Shown: positions 13,509 to 14,280 of the stretch, piece by piece | Position numbering within the stretch: position 1 is the stretch's first letter | Layout: each line of letters begins with the position of its first letter | Assembly (NCBI GenBank): GCA_937916135.1 | Contig: CALFTQ010000156.1 | Coordinates: 1 to 14,280 of the forward strand | Direction: 5' to 3' | Origin: an uncultured Verrucomicrobiales bacterium | GTDB taxonomy: Bacteria; Verrucomicrobiota; Verrucomicrobiia; Verrucomicrobiales; Akkermansiaceae | Length of the DNA stretch: 14,280 nucleotides | The notes under the pieces: generated by a model | The model's database searches: none | Seen by the model: only the letters and a program-made list of their open reading frames with translations | What the model was told of the DNA's origin: nothing | Program-made: the position numbers and the translations under genes

Positions 13509-13958
13509 ATGTACCGCATCTGCAAAAGCATTGAGCTGGAGAGCGGGCACCTGCTCTCCAAGCACCCCGGCAACTGCCAGTTCCCGCACGGCCACACCCG
13601 CAGCGTGGAGCTGGTCTTTGCCGCCGAAACGCTCGATGAGCACGAGATGGTCATGGATTTCAAGGCCATCAAGGAAATGATGGGCGAGTTCCTGGAGCAG
13701 TTCGACCACGCGCTCTGCATGAACACTGCCGACCCGAACTTCGAAAAGTTCCGCGCCATCTACGGCGACCGCATCATCCCCTTCGAGCAGAGCGACCCCA
13801 CCAGCGAGGCCATGGCCCGCGTGGTCTTCGAACACGCCGCCCAGGCATTGAAAAACGCCCAGGCCGGCCACAGCACCTACCCGGTGCGCAACTGTGTGCG
13901 CCTGGAGCGCGTCCGCGTCTGGGAAACCAGCAGCAGCTGGGCCGAGTACGAAAGGTAA
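13509..13958 (+). CDS. queD: QueD / 6-pyruvoyl-tetrahydropterin synthase family enzyme
   Basis: A 149-residue member of the PTPS/QueD fold. QueD makes 6-carboxytetrahydropterin from dihydroneopterin triphosphate, the second dedicated step of queuosine/7-deazaguanine synthesis; PTPS makes the tetrahydropterin precursor. Seen are zinc ligands His14, His27 and His29 (SGHLL... and FPHGHT), the probable catalytic Cys23, VMDFKAIK (about 47-54), FDHALCMN (the usual 'lDH..lN' position) and a closing VWETSSSWAEY with the conserved Glu. The short distance between the first His and the HGH motif fits the QueD group better than animal PTPS. The ATG follows the fucU TAA with no gap, so translation is probably coupled. 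No other queuosine gene is in the window, so the subfamily remains open. Confidence 0.85.
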   Translation: MYRICKSIELESGHLLSKHPGNCQFPHGHTRSVELVFAAETLDEHEMVMDFKAIKEMMGEFLEQFDHALCMNTADPNFEKFRAIYGDRIIPFEQSDPTSEAMARVVFEHAAQALKNAQAGHSTYPVRNCVRLERVRVWETSSSWAEYER

Positions 13959-14280
13959 TGCAGATTTCAAAATGCACCCGTCTCCGCGTCTCGCTGACGC
14001 TCGCTTGCTACGCCGAGTCAGGAAATGCAGAATAAGTAGCGAGGTCGCGGCTTCTGCCGCTCCTGGTAAGAAAAAAGCTCTGAGAATCCTCTCAGAGCTT
14101 TTTTTACATTCTCCTGCGCGCAGCGCAGCGAATTTCATAACTTAATCACTATTCGGGAACCTCTAAAAACTCAAAACTAACCAACAAATGGGAATTTGGT
14201 GATTAGTTTGCGAGCCGTAGGCGATCGGAATTTATAGCCCACGTTAGTGGGCGACATATCCATAGCGAGGGGCGTAAGCC
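13959..14280. other. Intergenic region with small hairpins at the window's right edge
   Basis: No credible gene lies in these 322 bases. They hold the terminator (14071-14105), a short palindrome CTGCGC-GCA-GCGCAG (14113-14127), and from about 14170 a run of compact hairpins: an imperfect one at 14176-14206, GCC-GTA-GGC at 14214-14222, and GCCCAC-GTTA-GTGGGC at 14237-14252. GAGGGGC-GTAA-GCC at the very end looks like the first half of another. This pattern resembles dispersed REP-type repeats, but the element continues beyond the window. Confidence 0.5.
14071..14105. terminator. Intrinsic terminator after queD
   Basis: A 14-bp stem (AAAAAAGCTCTGAG 14071-14084 with 14091-14104) with a 6-base loop and a T-run to 14105. 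The A-run on the other side would let it also act on - strand transcription coming from beyond the window. Confidence 0.9.

Noticed and set aside
13089..14138. Open - strand frame of 349 codons opposite fucU and queD
   Set aside because: It overlaps two clear + strand genes and passes through the terminator at 14071-14105; its composition is that of a reverse-complement shadow.
1389..14201. Shared 13-base word CTAATCACCAAAT at about 1391 (+) and about 14190 (-)
   Set aside because: A few 13-base coincidences are expected in a 14-kb window, and the flanks do not match.
1..14280. CRISPR array, tRNA, rRNA or transposase genes
   Set aside because: I looked for regularly spaced repeats, tRNA T-arm-like motifs in gaps and transposase motifs on both strands and saw none; the two palindromes are only two copies and 4.4 kb apart.

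Overview
The window looks like a chromosomal segment of a Verrucomicrobiota mucin-degrader, most likely Akkermansia or a close relative. The basis is a complete L-fucose salvage set beside a secreted GH95 fucosidase, GC-rich codon use, and the absence of a convincing Shine-Dalgarno sequence at every gene. The taxonomic call is inference; no marker gene is present.

Region 1 (about 70-4520) is an accessory island. A 35-bp palindrome (17-bp arms around one base) occurs at 72-106 and again at 4486-4520. Between the copies, all on the + strand, lie a NADAR-domain protein (508-1020), a 75-residue peptide (1412-1639), an ATP-grasp enzyme of the graspetide (omega-ester/amide RiPP) ligase type (1727-2644), a 31-residue one-helix membrane peptide (2661-2756) and a membrane-anchored Ser/Thr protein kinase (2963-4453). 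The peptide, ligase and membrane peptide look like one transcription unit with its own promoter and an attenuator-like hairpin after the peptide gene. This minimal putative RiPP locus is the most novel item here. NADAR and the kinase have their own promoter-like sequences.

Region 2 (about 4548-10313, - strand) is the fucose catabolic operon in the order fucP (permease), fucI (isomerase), fucK (fuculokinase), fucA (fuculose-1-phosphate aldolase). It starts at a leaderless-looking promoter at 10348-10321 and ends in a strong terminator at 4548-4580. A terminator-like hairpin sits between fucI and fucK, and a 7-bp tandem repeat between fucK and fucA.

Region 3 (about 10480-14105, + strand) starts divergently from fucP with a signal-peptide-bearing GH95 alpha-L-fucosidase, followed by a terminator. 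Next come fucU (fucose mutarotase), from what looks like another leaderless promoter, and a queD/PTPS-like gene abutting it (TAA then ATG), with a terminator after it. The last ~180 bases hold small GTTA/GTAA-loop hairpins resembling the edge of a dispersed repeat.

Together, the fucosidase would release fucose outside the cytoplasm, FucP import it, FucU equilibrate its anomers, and FucI, FucK and FucA convert it to dihydroxyacetone phosphate and L-lactaldehyde. No fucose regulator gene and no lactaldehyde-processing enzyme are in the window.
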